Positions 18,001-25,790 are shown, numbered from the stretch's first letter. The stretch: 64,000 nucleotides of DNA from CAYXPR01 sp964467255 (GCA_964467255.1 CAYXPR010000006.1:62001-126000), one strand, 5' to 3'. Numbers and translations are program-made. The notes: generated by a model not told the origin, from the letters alone.

Positions 18001-18795
18001 GTGGAAGTCAGCGGCAACGAGATGCCGGAAAATATTCCCGCCGAATTACCGGGTGAAAAATCCGGCAAGGATGGCGGTCAGGTGGATGTGGCACAAGCCG
18101 TGCGCGTGCCGCTTTCCGCCCCGCGTGATGTGTCAATAAACCCCGATGCCCGCGTGGAAGACATTCCGCAAACCTATACTCCGCGCCTCTTCTCACCTAG
18201 CCGGAAAGATGCAGGCCGCGGCTTCTGGCTGCAAGTGGGTAGCTTTGAAAGCGAAGACAGCGCCTTCAGCCACTTCGATAATATTCTAAGCAAGGAAGGC
18301 ATCAGTCTGCGCGTACGTGTGCTCACGAAAGACAATCAGATTCTGCTGCGTGCAGGGCCGTTTAAAACCGCGCGCGAAGCGGCCGATAGTTGCCTCTCCT
18401 TCCAAGGTGAGGGGTTAAGCTGCTCGGTAATTTATGAAATGAAATCCGATGCTCCGGCCTATGCCCAACGCCAAAGCAGCGGCAGTGGCAAAGGCGGCGT
18501 GGTGCTGCCGGACTACACCTATGAAGGCCCCCGCGGTAAGCAGGTGTTCTGGCTGCAGCTTGGCACGCACGCCTCGGAACAGGAAACCGTGGACGCATGG
18601 AAAAAGCTGACGCAGCGCCACCCCACTTTGTTCAAAGACCTAAAGCTGAATATCCAGCTACCGAAATTCTCCGGCGCTGAACAGCGCACCTACCGCATGC
18701 GCGCAGGCCCGCTGCCTGACCAGATGGAGGCCGCCGCCAAATGCCGCCAGCTTAAAACCGAAGCGGTGCCATGCATCGCCGTGCGTGGGGACTAA
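15007..18795 (+). CDS. Giant exported ankyrin / Pro-Ala-rich / double-SPOR protein
   Basis: The protein has about 1262 residues. From the TTG at 15007 (after AGGTAG) it starts with a clean signal peptide (MRVILTKRYALL..., cleavage after AFA near residue 32). The frame is open from TTG 14944, but that start lies inside a hairpin. About five ankyrin repeats follow (37-224; TALHLAAREGH, TPLMRAVS, TPLMLATQ). Next is a very long Pro/Ala/Glu-rich low-complexity region (about 260-1000). Two C-terminal SPOR domains (about 1073-1144, FWLQVGSF; and 1179-1260, FWLQLGTH) bind denuded septal peptidoglycan in known proteins. It probably spans the periplasm and localises to division sites by SPOR, offering ankyrin repeats for partner binding. 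This is inference. A shorter relative without SPOR lies at 44158. Confidence 0.85.
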   Translation: MRVILTKRYALLLALVFAWLFSLAVFHAAFAQDISFNDPLVDAAEREDAQAVMELLKAGHPPDSRGKFEVTALMRASYRGNRQITELLLNVGASANSVDIGGATALHLAAREGHIQLVKMLLKYGALPDMADAEGWTPLMRAVSAKQERSVQALIEAGANVNSTNNQNETPLMLATQKRDAQIARYLLASGADPEIKNAEGLSALEIARKRGVASVENLLVSYIQLGRSRPAPRNTAPQQKTVYATSIDKPGLFIEIKESGAEKKQAAQEPKVNIPANSALLAENNPPQIAPAQAEPTPVVQAPAAPAPAAPAPQAPAPQATAPQAYIAPQPVPPPVTPAPVAPEPAPQPQILQSQVAPTPTPTAPPAPIAEEVLKMETQRLQAVPPAPSAPPAAEVPPPAPIASPAPPPAVAQAPAPTPLPAPAAPPPQAFPDGAEVAAAMKKEIALPDNLPEQTGPALPKAPEAPPAAPTPAPKAEKIPLVPPEMEAAPTPEVFVLEEETFEEEPAETALVKPAPVAPPEEKAPEIPPVATQEVVPPASPPTPAAPPPAAPKVAEVKPPEPAPAPAAAPTAPPSPPVEIAVVIPAPQPRVAPDAIPDETMRPKEEKTPPLLGAETQRAAPLEAPRAKITPPPEPPAIAAPEPQAPAAQIALLTPPPEPELPALKATIPPPPAEPTPAPTPEPPAIAAPEKPPLIALPELRLNAPEPAPEKPAEPEVKEPELEPEKPVAEAPKPKEEPKPQPPEPEVVKKETPPAPPPVAPKPIVNEAPPPMPWLPEMSAPKEPELKPEPAPTPPPAPSKEEPKKIAPPAPPTPPPAAPVAPPPPKAEPALQPSTKVAPPFPITPSPGPVPVARPYARVVDNLPWLSDMPAALPGDTPSDVGAAPDSNRIDLAEAELPEMLPEPTKTEPAPPVPVAEEKPAGGTKPVPPPPPPPPVESKKPPKPRDAMKEEEIRRRMEALEKRALAIREGRPLPTPSSDKELDAMPMPVVPPLTGEPVEVSGNEMPENIPAELPGEKSGKDGGQVDVAQAVRVPLSAPRDVSINPDARVEDIPQTYTPRLFSPSRKDAGRGFWLQVGSFESEDSAFSHFDNILSKEGISLRVRVLTKDNQILLRAGPFKTAREAADSCLSFQGEGLSCSVIYEMKSDAPAYAQRQSSGSGKGGVVLPDYTYEGPRGKQVFWLQLGTHASEQETVDAWKKLTQRHPTLFKDLKLNIQLPKFSGAEQRTYRMRAGPLPDQMEAAAKCRQLKTEAVPCIAVRGD

Positions 18796-18924
18796 TTCAC
18801 TGATTATCCTGCGCTTTTACAGCACCCGCCCCCTGCATCTTGCGGGGCAGAAATTACTTGCAATTACTGCCAGATGCCTTATAAATCCTACCCTCTTTTA
18901 GCCACAATTGCGCTCACCCTTTGT

Positions 18925-18999
18925 TCCGCGGTAGCTCAGTGGTAGAGCAAGCGGCTGTTAACCGCTTGGTCGGGGGTTCGAATCCCTCCCGCGGAGCCA
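18925..18999 (+). tRNA. tRNA-Asn (anticodon GUU)
   Basis: Acceptor TCCGCGG/CCGCGGA, anticodon stem AGCGG/CCGCT with GTT in the loop, T loop TTCGAAT, encoded CCA; 75 nt. Confidence 0.97.
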
Positions 19000-19051
19000 T
19001 TTTTCAAAATATGCCTAAAGCGCGAACACGCGCGGCATCATTTTGAAAAAT
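18999..19051. repeat. 53-bp palindrome starting at the tRNA-Asn 3' end
   Basis: ATTTTTCAAAAT (18999-19010) and ATTTTGAAAAAT (19040-19051) are perfect 12-bp inverted repeats. Inside are ATGCC/GGCAT and a GCGCG/CGCGC pairing, so nearly the whole segment can fold. It begins on the last base of the CCA. No terminal T run fits a normal terminator on either strand. It may stop tRNA transcripts or be a palindromic repeat element. Confidence 0.75.
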
Positions 19052-19174
19052 AACTTCATGAAATGGGATGAGAACTATAGTTCGACCGCGAGGCGGGCAC
19101 GCCGAGCAGCGGCGAATGCAATGAGCCAATCCCTCCAAAAAACCACGTATGAATATGGATTGGGCGGCCTATTT

Positions 19175-19792
19175 TTAAATACCCTGTTCTATTTCAAGCA
19201 CATCTTGCGCATTGCCCGTGTTCGGAGGCTGCGACGGCGCCAAACAAGCAAGGTCTTCAATTTTCTTAAGAGCTTTTTCAGCCTCCTCTATTGATTTTAA
19301 TGCAGGCTCAAGCACCACAGAAGCTCCAAAAGATGACGTGTGAACTGTACCTCTAGAAAAAGTCCGCTCCCGCTCCACAAGGAGCTTCATGTTTTCTTTT
19401 ACTTCATGATAGTTCCCATAAAAACGCGTAATTGGTATCAATACATCAGGTGGTAAAAATCCTAACTTACTAGCTAATTCAAAATAAATCCTAGGTTCAC
19501 GAAGTCTAAAATCTTCTACAAATTGGTCGTCAAAATCCGCACCATTTGTTTTTCTATTGGCAACAATTCTGGCGATCTTCGCAGCAGCATCACGGAAAAT
19601 TAGTATTTCACTATATATAGCAATTGCTATTGAAAGGATTTCTTCTTTTCTTAGGGCTACATCTCTAACTCTATTAAGATGAAAGTTATATAATGCACCA
19701 AAAAACAAAGCAAAAAACCCAAGAAGAGCTGCGATGCCGCTTTGCCAGCTTTTTAACTCGGTATAAAAGTCGATTAAATAAGTAGCTTCCAT
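19175..19792 (-). CDS. AT-rich single-span membrane protein of unknown function
   Basis: This is an unrecognised 205-residue protein. One hydrophobic segment lies at about 18-38 (IAALLGFFALFFGALY). It is followed by a long cytoplasmic, mostly helical part with IYSEILIFRDAAAKIARI and a predicted coiled coil near the C-terminus (about 168-185). Its base composition is clearly richer in A and T than the genes around it, a sign of transfer. It is the last gene of the leftward set that starts with the aminotransferase at 22530, beginning 5 nt after the preceding gene. The 120 nt after its end, to the tRNA-Asn palindrome, contain a GC-rich Arg-coding stretch but no clear gene. Confidence 0.7.
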   Translation of the reverse strand: MEATYLIDFYTELKSWQSGIAALLGFFALFFGALYNFHLNRVRDVALRKEEILSIAIAIYSEILIFRDAAAKIARIVANRKTNGADFDDQFVEDFRLREPRIYFELASKLGFLPPDVLIPITRFYGNYHEVKENMKLLVERERTFSRGTVHTSSFGASVVLEPALKSIEEAEKALKKIEDLACLAPSQPPNTGNAQDVLEIEQGI

Positions 19793-19797
19793 TACCC

Positions 19798-20049
19798 CTA
19801 CTTCTTCTCTCGTGTCGTCTGCACCACTTCATATTCCACTTCGAGCGCGTCGGTGGATTCACGGCGGGTGGTGGTGGTAAAAATTTCTTTTTCCGGTGCT
19901 AGCGCCAGCTTAATGCGATACCACACCAGCAGCACCGCGCCCGCCACGGCCACGCCAATCAGCACGATAAACCCCACTGTCAGCGTGGCAGCCACAATGG
20001 CAAAGCCAATAATCAAACCCAGCACTACTTTTAAATAGGTGCCAATCAT
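19798..20049 (-). CDS. Small two-span membrane protein
   Basis: This is an unrecognised 83-residue protein. Residues 4-45 are two tightly packed hydrophobic spans (LGLIIGFAIVAATL and FIVLIGVAVAGAVLLVW), then a basic/acidic tail with TTTTRRES and EVEYEVVQTTREKK. The ATG overlaps the stop of the aquaporin gene (TAATG), so translational coupling is likely. It may be an accessory membrane protein of the same operon. No function is assigned. Confidence 0.75.
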   Translation of the reverse strand: MIGTYLKVVLGLIIGFAIVAATLTVGFIVLIGVAVAGAVLLVWYRIKLALAPEKEIFTTTTRRESTDALEVEYEVVQTTREKK

Positions 20050-20762
20050 TAGCAGCAGCCTTTCACGTGTTTGCGGTCTTGCTTCGGCTCGCAGCGAATC
20101 AGCTCATACAGAAACGCCGCCGCCAGCGCGCCAGCAATCGGCGCGGCAATATACAGCCACAATACTTCGATGTTTCCGGCAAACAGCGCAGGTGCTATCG
20201 AGCGTGCGGGGTTCATGGAGGCACCGGTCAGCGCGCCGCCAATAAAGGCATCCAGCATCACCGTGGCGCCAATCGCGGCACCTGCCATCACCCCCACGGC
20301 GCGGGCATCGGTTGCCACGGCGATAATCACGAACATGAGGAAGAATGTCAGGACGAATTCCCATATAAAAGCATGCACCAGCGCAATAGATGGCAACGTT
20401 GCGCCATAATTGTTTGATTCTGGCAGCGTATATGCCAAAAGCGCGATGGCCAGCAACGCGCCCAGCAGTTGCGCGGCGACATACAGTGGCACTTCGCACC
20501 ATGAAAACCGCCGCACGGCTGCAAAAGCAATTGTGACCGCCGGATTCAAATGCGCGCCGCTGATATGGCCAAGCGCATATACCATCGCCGCCACCACAAG
20601 GCCGAACACCACGGGGATGGCAACGGCGGGCAGCGTGGCGGGGTAAAGCCCGTGCACCATAATGGCGCCGCAACCAGCAAACACCATCGTAAAGGTGCCT
20701 ATCAGTTCAGCTGTCGCTTTGCGGAGCAGCGCCGCGCGCGTGATTTTCTCTTCCATCTTCAT
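20049..20762 (-). CDS. MIP-family aquaporin, NIP/AqpM-like
   Basis: This channel for water or small neutral solutes sits in the inner membrane. The 237 residues show six hydrophobic spans and both half-helix motifs, HLNPAVT and SMNPARS. Ser after the second NPAR, instead of the Asp of glycerol facilitators, argues against GlpF. The N-terminal span GTFTMVFAGCGAIMV is typical of the NIP/AqpN branch, whose members often pass metalloids or ammonia-like solutes; substrate remains inference. The C-terminal tail ends in two cysteines (KGCC). It lies 41 nt after the small 76-residue gene and overlaps the next gene by one base. Confidence 0.9.
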   Translation of the reverse strand: MKMEEKITRAALLRKATAELIGTFTMVFAGCGAIMVHGLYPATLPAVAIPVVFGLVVAAMVYALGHISGAHLNPAVTIAFAAVRRFSWCEVPLYVAAQLLGALLAIALLAYTLPESNNYGATLPSIALVHAFIWEFVLTFFLMFVIIAVATDARAVGVMAGAAIGATVMLDAFIGGALTGASMNPARSIAPALFAGNIEVLWLYIAAPIAGALAAAFLYELIRCEPKQDRKHVKGCC

Positions 20763-20803
20763 GAAAGTTTTTATAGCGGTTTTCAGGTGTTTTAAAAAGA
20801 GGT

Positions 20804-21034
20804 TTATGCGGCGAACTTCGCGCGCATCTCCTCAGGCGGGGTTTTGCCGAAGCCGCGCGCCAAAATTCTGCCAAAGGCGGCAATATCGATGCTGGGCTGT
20901 TTCATGGCGTTTAAAAACATCGGGGCTTTGGCTTTTTCCACCTTCAGATAAAACCATGCGGTGCCGCGTGTGGTGTCGAGCGTTACCAAATACGTGGTAT
21001 CTGATTTTTGCTTAATCGCGCCGGCAAAGCTCAT
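20804..21034 (-). CDS. Small conserved-looking protein coupled to the aminotransferase
   Basis: This is an unrecognised 76-residue soluble protein (MSFAGAIKQKSDTTYLVTLDTTRGTAWFYL in outline). It has an alternating beta pattern in the first half and a helical end (PPEEMRAKFAA). Its ATG overlaps the stop of the aminotransferase gene by 4 nt (ATGA), indicating coupled translation and perhaps a joint function. No motif is recognised. Confidence 0.75.
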   Translation of the reverse strand: MSFAGAIKQKSDTTYLVTLDTTRGTAWFYLKVEKAKAPMFLNAMKQPSIDIAAFGRILARGFGKTPPEEMRAKFAA

Positions 21035-22530
21035 ACTTGTTTCCCCGGCTCCGGCGCCACATCCACCGCTGCAACGGGCTTACCGGTGCTCGGCGGAAAT
21101 TTCGCCTGCACGAATTTCTGCAAGCCGCTTTCCATCCGCGCGGTCGCTATATCAATTTCCTGCGCGGTGATGTTCAGCGGCGGCAATAAACGCAGCGTGT
21201 TTTTGCGCCCATCCATCACGAACACACCTTCCTGGCGCAGCGCCGTCATTGCCTCTGCGTTAGAAAGGGATGGGTCAAGTTCCATCGCCTGCATGAAGCC
21301 AAGCCCACGCACTTCTTTTACCGCGCCTTCGGGCAATTTTGCTGCAATTTCTTCAAGGCGCTTACGTAAATGTGCCGCATTTTCCTGTGCGGGTGCGCCG
21401 ATATGTTCTGCCTGCTGCACCATTTCTAATGTTTGTTCGGCCAATGTCACCGCCAGCGGGCTGCCGCCAAACGTGCTGCCGTGGCTGAAGCGCTTTGCGC
21501 CTTTATCCGTCAGCACATCATTCATTTTTCCGCTCACCACGAATGCCGCCACCGCTGCACCCACGCCGCCGGAAAGCGCTTTCGCAGTCGACATGCAATC
21601 CGGCTGAATACCAAAATGCTGATGCGCATAGACTTTGCCCGTGCGGCCCATGCCCGCCTGCACTTCATCCAAATGCAACAGCGCGCCGTGTTTATCTGCC
21701 AATGCGCGCAAGCCTTCCATAAATTCTTTCGTGGCAGGCACAATGCCGCCTTCGCCCTGCACGGGCTCCACCATAATGCCGGAGGTGCGCGGGCCAATCA
21801 GCGCCTCCACCGACGCAAGGTTATTAAACTCACCATGCACAAACCCGCCGGTGAGCGGGCCGATGCCGGTCGTGGCAAAATTCATCGCTTCGCGCGCACG
21901 GCCCGTGCGACCATGGAACGCGCCGTTGAAAGCAATAATCTGACTACGCTCCGGTTCACCGCGCAAATGGTGGTAGGAATTCATCGCCGTAATCACGCCT
22001 TCGTTGGCTTCCGCGCCAGAGTTCGTCCAGAACACCACGGCATTATCATCACCAAATAATTTCGCCAGTGTGCGTGATACGCGTTCAAGCGTGGCGGTCG
22101 TGTGGTCCTGCGAGGTATGCCCAATCGTCAGCATCTGCTGAATAGCGGCGCTCGTAATGAGCGGATTCACGTTGCCAAACGAATTCACGGCGATGCCGCT
22201 TGCCATATCAATCACTGGCTGCACTTCCGGAAATGCTTTCAGGAAATCACCCGACTTCAATTCGCCATACACGCGTGCCTGTGCTTTCTCGATGGCTGTT
22301 GCCATCGCTGCGCGGCTTGAGGCAAATGCATCGGCAGGAATTTTGCGCATCTGCTCGCCAAGTTCATCGGCAAATGCTTGCATCAGTTTGGCAGACACAA
22401 TCTGCCCCGCTTCGGCCGCACGCTGCTCGGCGTTGGGCGCATTCACGTCAATCACCAAGAGCTCGGCGCCGTGGCCTGCCACCACAAAATATTCCGGATC
22501 ATCGGTGCGTAAAATCGAACGTTTCATCAT
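21031..22530 (-). CDS. Class III PLP aminotransferase (ornithine/lysine/4-aminobutyrate type)
   Basis: The 499-residue enzyme of the ArgD/GabT family transfers an omega-amino group, usually to 2-oxoglutarate. Landmarks are TNSGAEANEG (169-178), FNGAFHGRTG (201-210), LHLDEVQAGMGRTG (286-299) and the PLP lysine Lys317 (STAKALSGG). About 95 residues precede the usual ArgD start, so the protein is longer than acetylornithine aminotransferase (about 400), closer to lysine/putrescine aminotransferases. The substrate is not decided by sequence. ATG codons at 22530 and 22527 are both possible; GAGAAG precedes them. It heads a leftward set with a small protein, an aquaporin and two membrane proteins, suggesting amine metabolism with solute export. 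Confidence 0.88.
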   Translation of the reverse strand: MMKRSILRTDDPEYFVVAGHGAELLVIDVNAPNAEQRAAEAGQIVSAKLMQAFADELGEQMRKIPADAFASSRAAMATAIEKAQARVYGELKSGDFLKAFPEVQPVIDMASGIAVNSFGNVNPLITSAAIQQMLTIGHTSQDHTTATLERVSRTLAKLFGDDNAVVFWTNSGAEANEGVITAMNSYHHLRGEPERSQIIAFNGAFHGRTGRAREAMNFATTGIGPLTGGFVHGEFNNLASVEALIGPRTSGIMVEPVQGEGGIVPATKEFMEGLRALADKHGALLHLDEVQAGMGRTGKVYAHQHFGIQPDCMSTAKALSGGVGAAVAAFVVSGKMNDVLTDKGAKRFSHGSTFGGSPLAVTLAEQTLEMVQQAEHIGAPAQENAAHLRKRLEEIAAKLPEGAVKEVRGLGFMQAMELDPSLSNAEAMTALRQEGVFVMDGRKNTLRLLPPLNITAQEIDIATARMESGLQKFVQAKFPPSTGKPVAAVDVAPEPGKQV

Positions 22531-22579
22531 GCCGCTTCTCGAATCTGTCGTTTCCTAGCCTTACTACTCTACCGCCAAC

Positions 22580-22618
22580 TCCTTAAGAAAGGATTAATTT
22601 TGAGGGGCTTAACACCCC
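22580..22618. repeat. Paired small hairpins upstream of the aminotransferase operon
   Basis: TCCTT-AAGA-AAGGA (22580-22593) and GGGG-CTTAACA-CCCC (22604-22618) lie in the divergent gap between the aminotransferase and the GluTR-like gene. They could be a leader structure or operator. The gap (22531-22728) holds no gene. Confidence 0.4.
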
Positions 22619-22728
22619 GTTTACTGATTCTTAATCATTTGCGTCTAGGCTTACTAAGGTGGAGTGGTGTTTCCGGTATTGGGCTGGTGGCACCACACAT
22701 TTTATATCTGTAAACGGATTGTACTGCC

Positions 22729-24447
22729 ATGAACGTGCATGACCTCGTTGTTGTGGATTTAAAAACGGACAAAGAGTCCCCTGTGTGGGAGGGCAAAGAG
22801 AAGATGTTTTGTGGCGAGTCCTGCGCCTATCAGCTTCTCATCGGTAATCAGGCAAACCTCGACCAAATCCCGCAAGAGGTCCTCGATCAGGATGGCACGA
22901 AGGTGCTTTTTGGAGAAACAGCATACGCCTATTTTCTAGCGAATGCGACGGGGCTGGATGACAAAAACCCCGGCGAAACACGCATCATTGGGGAAATGAA
23001 GCGCGCGTGGGAACGCCATACTCTCAGTAATCCGGAAGATGCAGCGCCCTTGCGTGATATTGTTGAAACCGCATTTCGTGACTCCAAAACCATCCGCAAC
23101 CATATTCTCTCTAACATGCGGCCACACAGCACTGAAATCGGCGTCACGGCACGCAGCATGGCGGGCATTACCAGCCGCGACACCGTGCTGCTGGTTGCTG
23201 AAAAAGATGGCATTACTGAATCCATGCTAAAAATTCTAGGCAGCAACGCCGGGCGAATTATTTTAACCGACTCAGATGATAAACGACTTGAGTTGCATGT
23301 AAGAAGCGCCACACAAATGCTGCGCGAAAGAAAAATCAGCGCACAAATCAGCAGTGTGCGTTTTGGGAACTCTCACGGCATGCAAGATGCCTTTGAACAA
23401 GCCAGTCATGTCATGGTTTTGCAGCCAATGGGCGCCAATACAGAGGTTGATAGCACCCTCATGGGCGCATGGCGCGACAGGGTCAGGGAAGATGGAAAAC
23501 TTTTTCACCTGAAGGGCGACCCACTGAACCGCGGAAAAACAAATGCCGCGTGGAACGAGTTCCGGCCGCATAATTTCATCGATCTTGAGGCCTTGCAAAA
23601 ACAGCGTGAAGAAGATGGAATTTTTAATTCCGCCATTATTGATAGCGCCCGAAATGCCAGCCATAATTGTGCCAATGCCATTGGCTCCGAACGACAACCT
23701 ATCGTAAAATCTCTCCACTTGCCACCAGACCAATACCGCGAGCGCTTTGGCGTGAAAGATGTCGTTCAGAAAAAAATCCCTGAACCGCTGAGGGTCGACC
23801 ACCTGAACACAGAAATCCGCCACGACCTTATCCCGTATATTCCTGAAACTGCCAATCCAGATTGGGCTGCATTGCGTCCAGAATATCCGCTGGATCGCTT
23901 TTATATCCAATTATCTCCTTTACAGAACCAGCCGCTTTTAACACCCGAAAGAGGTGACGAAAAAGCAATCCTCTATCTCGGTCAGGACTTGCCGAAACGC
24001 GCCACAATTGTCGGTAAAAATAGCATTTATCTTGAAGGCAACCTGACCAAGGCTTCCTCTGCAACAATGGCCCCCGGAACCATTATTTCTGCCTATACAT
24101 TAGAGCCCGGCTCAATGGTAGGCGGAGGAGAAATCATCATCATTGGCAACGGGGGCCTTGCAAACAAGTCCCGCAATATTACAAAGCCGCTTGATGGCGA
24201 TGCCACGCTCATTGTCGTGCCAGAAACACAGCGTGAAGGTGTTTTTTTGCTGATGTCGGGTATGGTGAAGTCCTCTGAATTATCGCCCGATGCACCAGAC
24301 CTCAAGCTGCGTGAAGATTGCAGCAATCTAAACGAAATCCTGACATGGCTGAGGGATAATAACCTTCTGCTTTCCCTTCAGGCTGGGGCGAAGCACCGCA
24401 TGCAAACCGATGGTGTTGAGGGTGTTGCTCAAGGTAATGGGCGGTAG
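22729..24447 (+). CDS. Degenerate glutamyl-tRNA-reductase-like protein with novel C-terminal half
   Basis: This 572-residue protein does not match a family I know by name. Its first half follows glutamyl-tRNA reductase (HemA). ESCAYQLL (30-37) aligns with the catalytic STCNRTELY region, keeping Cys32. ATGLD....GE..IIGEMKRA (73-93) matches ASGLD....GE..ILGQVKKA of E. coli. TAFRDSKTIRN and a Rossmann-like strand DTVLLVAEKD (151-160) follow, but the glycine-rich GAGE cofactor motif is lost. The HemA dimerisation domain is missing. Instead residues about 400-490 form short repeated strands (NSIYLEGNLTKAS, TIISAYTLEPGSMVGGG), suggesting a beta-helix. It is probably not an active reductase. A regulatory or tRNA/haem-sensing role is speculation. 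The ribosome-binding site is weak. Confidence 0.75.
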   Translation: MNVHDLVVVDLKTDKESPVWEGKEKMFCGESCAYQLLIGNQANLDQIPQEVLDQDGTKVLFGETAYAYFLANATGLDDKNPGETRIIGEMKRAWERHTLSNPEDAAPLRDIVETAFRDSKTIRNHILSNMRPHSTEIGVTARSMAGITSRDTVLLVAEKDGITESMLKILGSNAGRIILTDSDDKRLELHVRSATQMLRERKISAQISSVRFGNSHGMQDAFEQASHVMVLQPMGANTEVDSTLMGAWRDRVREDGKLFHLKGDPLNRGKTNAAWNEFRPHNFIDLEALQKQREEDGIFNSAIIDSARNASHNCANAIGSERQPIVKSLHLPPDQYRERFGVKDVVQKKIPEPLRVDHLNTEIRHDLIPYIPETANPDWAALRPEYPLDRFYIQLSPLQNQPLLTPERGDEKAILYLGQDLPKRATIVGKNSIYLEGNLTKASSATMAPGTIISAYTLEPGSMVGGGEIIIIGNGGLANKSRNITKPLDGDATLIVVPETQREGVFLLMSGMVKSSELSPDAPDLKLREDCSNLNEILTWLRDNNLLLSLQAGAKHRMQTDGVEGVAQGNGR

Positions 24448-24451
24448 TGCA

Positions 24452-25639
24452 CTAATGCACGCGCAGCACAATCGCTTTCAAGTAATCATTTTCCGGCAGC
24501 ATCGGATGCGTGGGGTGGTCTGGCGACGCGCCGAGTTTCCGCATCACGTCTGACTGTTTTCCGGCCTGTGCAATGCCGGTTTGTACTGCACGAAAGAACT
24601 CTGCTCGCGTCGCGTGATGCGAGCAGGATGCCTCAAGCAGCACACCACCTTCTTTCACCAACGGCGCACCCAGCCGCGCTAGTTTCTGATAGCCTTTAAG
24701 TCCCGCTGCTTTGTCTTTGCGGTTTTTCACAAACGCAGGTGGGTCGAGCACCACAATGTCGTATTTTTTTCCTTCGGTCGCTAATTGTTCCAGCACTTCA
24801 TAGGCTTTGCCTTGCAGTGTTTCACAACGCTCGCTGACGTCATTCAGCGCCGCATTTTTCTGTGCCAGTGAAAGCGCAAGACCAGAACTATCGACCATCA
24901 GCACATGTTTTGCGCCCGCCCGTGCCGCCGGAATGCCAAAGCCCCCACTATGGGCGTATACATCAAGCACGGTTTTATCTTTTGCGAGGCTTGCAATAAA
25001 ACGGTGGTTTTCGCGCTGGTCAAAAAACCAGCCCGTTTTCTGGCCGCTTAATACGTTCGCTTCAAACAACGTGTTCTCTTCCTTCACCAGCACCGGCCCG
25101 TTCACCTCGCCTTTTATCACCCGCACTTCTTGCTTGAGTCCTTCTTTTTCACGCGAGGGAATATCGTTCCTAAGCACAATCGTTTCGGGCGCAAGCAGTT
25201 TCTCGAGCACCGGCAGCCACACCGGCATCAGGCGCTCCATGCCTGCGGTTGAAACCTGATACACCAGCACACTGCCGAAGCGGTCCACCACCAAGCCGGG
25301 CACGCCATCACCCTCGGAATGAATCAGGCGGTAGTATGGCTCATCAAACCGCGTGGTGCGTGCCAGCAGTGCGTCGGAAAAAAGCCGGTGGAAAAACTTT
25401 TCATCAATCGCTTCTTTGGCATTCCATGTTAAAAGCCGCACGGCGATGTGCGAATTGCGGTTGTAATAACCCGTGGCCAGATATTCCCCGTTGCGCGTCG
25501 TTACCGTCGCCAACTCGCCGGGGTCGCTAATCACCAACGAGGAGTCGGCTTCAATGCCATGCACCATCACCCACGGGTGCTTTTTGCGCACCAGCGCCTC
25601 GCCTTGCTTATTCATGCGGACTTGTAACGGCTTTACCAT
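24452..25639 (-). CDS. RlmI-like class I rRNA methyltransferase with PUA domain
   Basis: This is a probable 23S rRNA (cytosine-5) methyltransferase of the RlmI/RlmK family. The 395 residues have an N-terminal PUA domain (about 1-75, RKKHPWVMVHGIE), a middle EEHEA-type domain with YRLIHSEGDGVPGLVVDR, and a C-terminal Rossmann methyltransferase with motif I VLDVYAHSGGFG and motif IV VLDPPAF. A cysteine in EASCSHH is the likely catalytic one. The frame opens at 25759, but the family N-terminus starts at the ATG at 25639 after AAAGG. It converges on the GluTR-like gene, 4 nt apart. Exact target base is not decided. Confidence 0.88.
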   Translation of the reverse strand: MVKPLQVRMNKQGEALVRKKHPWVMVHGIEADSSLVISDPGELATVTTRNGEYLATGYYNRNSHIAVRLLTWNAKEAIDEKFFHRLFSDALLARTTRFDEPYYRLIHSEGDGVPGLVVDRFGSVLVYQVSTAGMERLMPVWLPVLEKLLAPETIVLRNDIPSREKEGLKQEVRVIKGEVNGPVLVKEENTLFEANVLSGQKTGWFFDQRENHRFIASLAKDKTVLDVYAHSGGFGIPAARAGAKHVLMVDSSGLALSLAQKNAALNDVSERCETLQGKAYEVLEQLATEGKKYDIVVLDPPAFVKNRKDKAAGLKGYQKLARLGAPLVKEGGVLLEASCSHHATRAEFFRAVQTGIAQAGKQSDVMRKLGASPDHPTHPMLPENDYLKAIVLRVH

Positions 25640-25705
25640 GATAGCCTTTTGTAAGAAGAAGGGGCCCTTGCTATAGCGCGGTTTGCCGCCACGCACAAAT
25701 AATCG

Positions 25706-25734
25706 TTGACCGAAACCCCGATAAATGCTAAATC
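25706..25734 (+). promoter_or_regulatory. Candidate sigma-70 promoter of the small gene at 25791
   Basis: TTGACC (25706-25711), 17 nt, TAAATC (25729-25734). It lies 57 nt before the ATG and ahead of a hairpin in the leader. Confidence 0.45.
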
Positions 25735-25750
25735 TGGTAATAGATAGGCT

Positions 25751-25776
25751 TTTTACCACTAAATATAGTGGTTAAA
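25751..25776 (+). promoter_or_regulatory. Leader hairpin just before the ribosome-binding site
   Basis: ACCACT (25755-25760) and AGTGGT (25767-25772) pair around AAATAT, flanked by TTTT and AAAA that extend the symmetry. It abuts AAAGGAG of the following gene, so it could gate translation or bind a dimeric regulator. Confidence 0.45.
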
Positions 25777-25790
25777 AGGAGTGATGCCAA

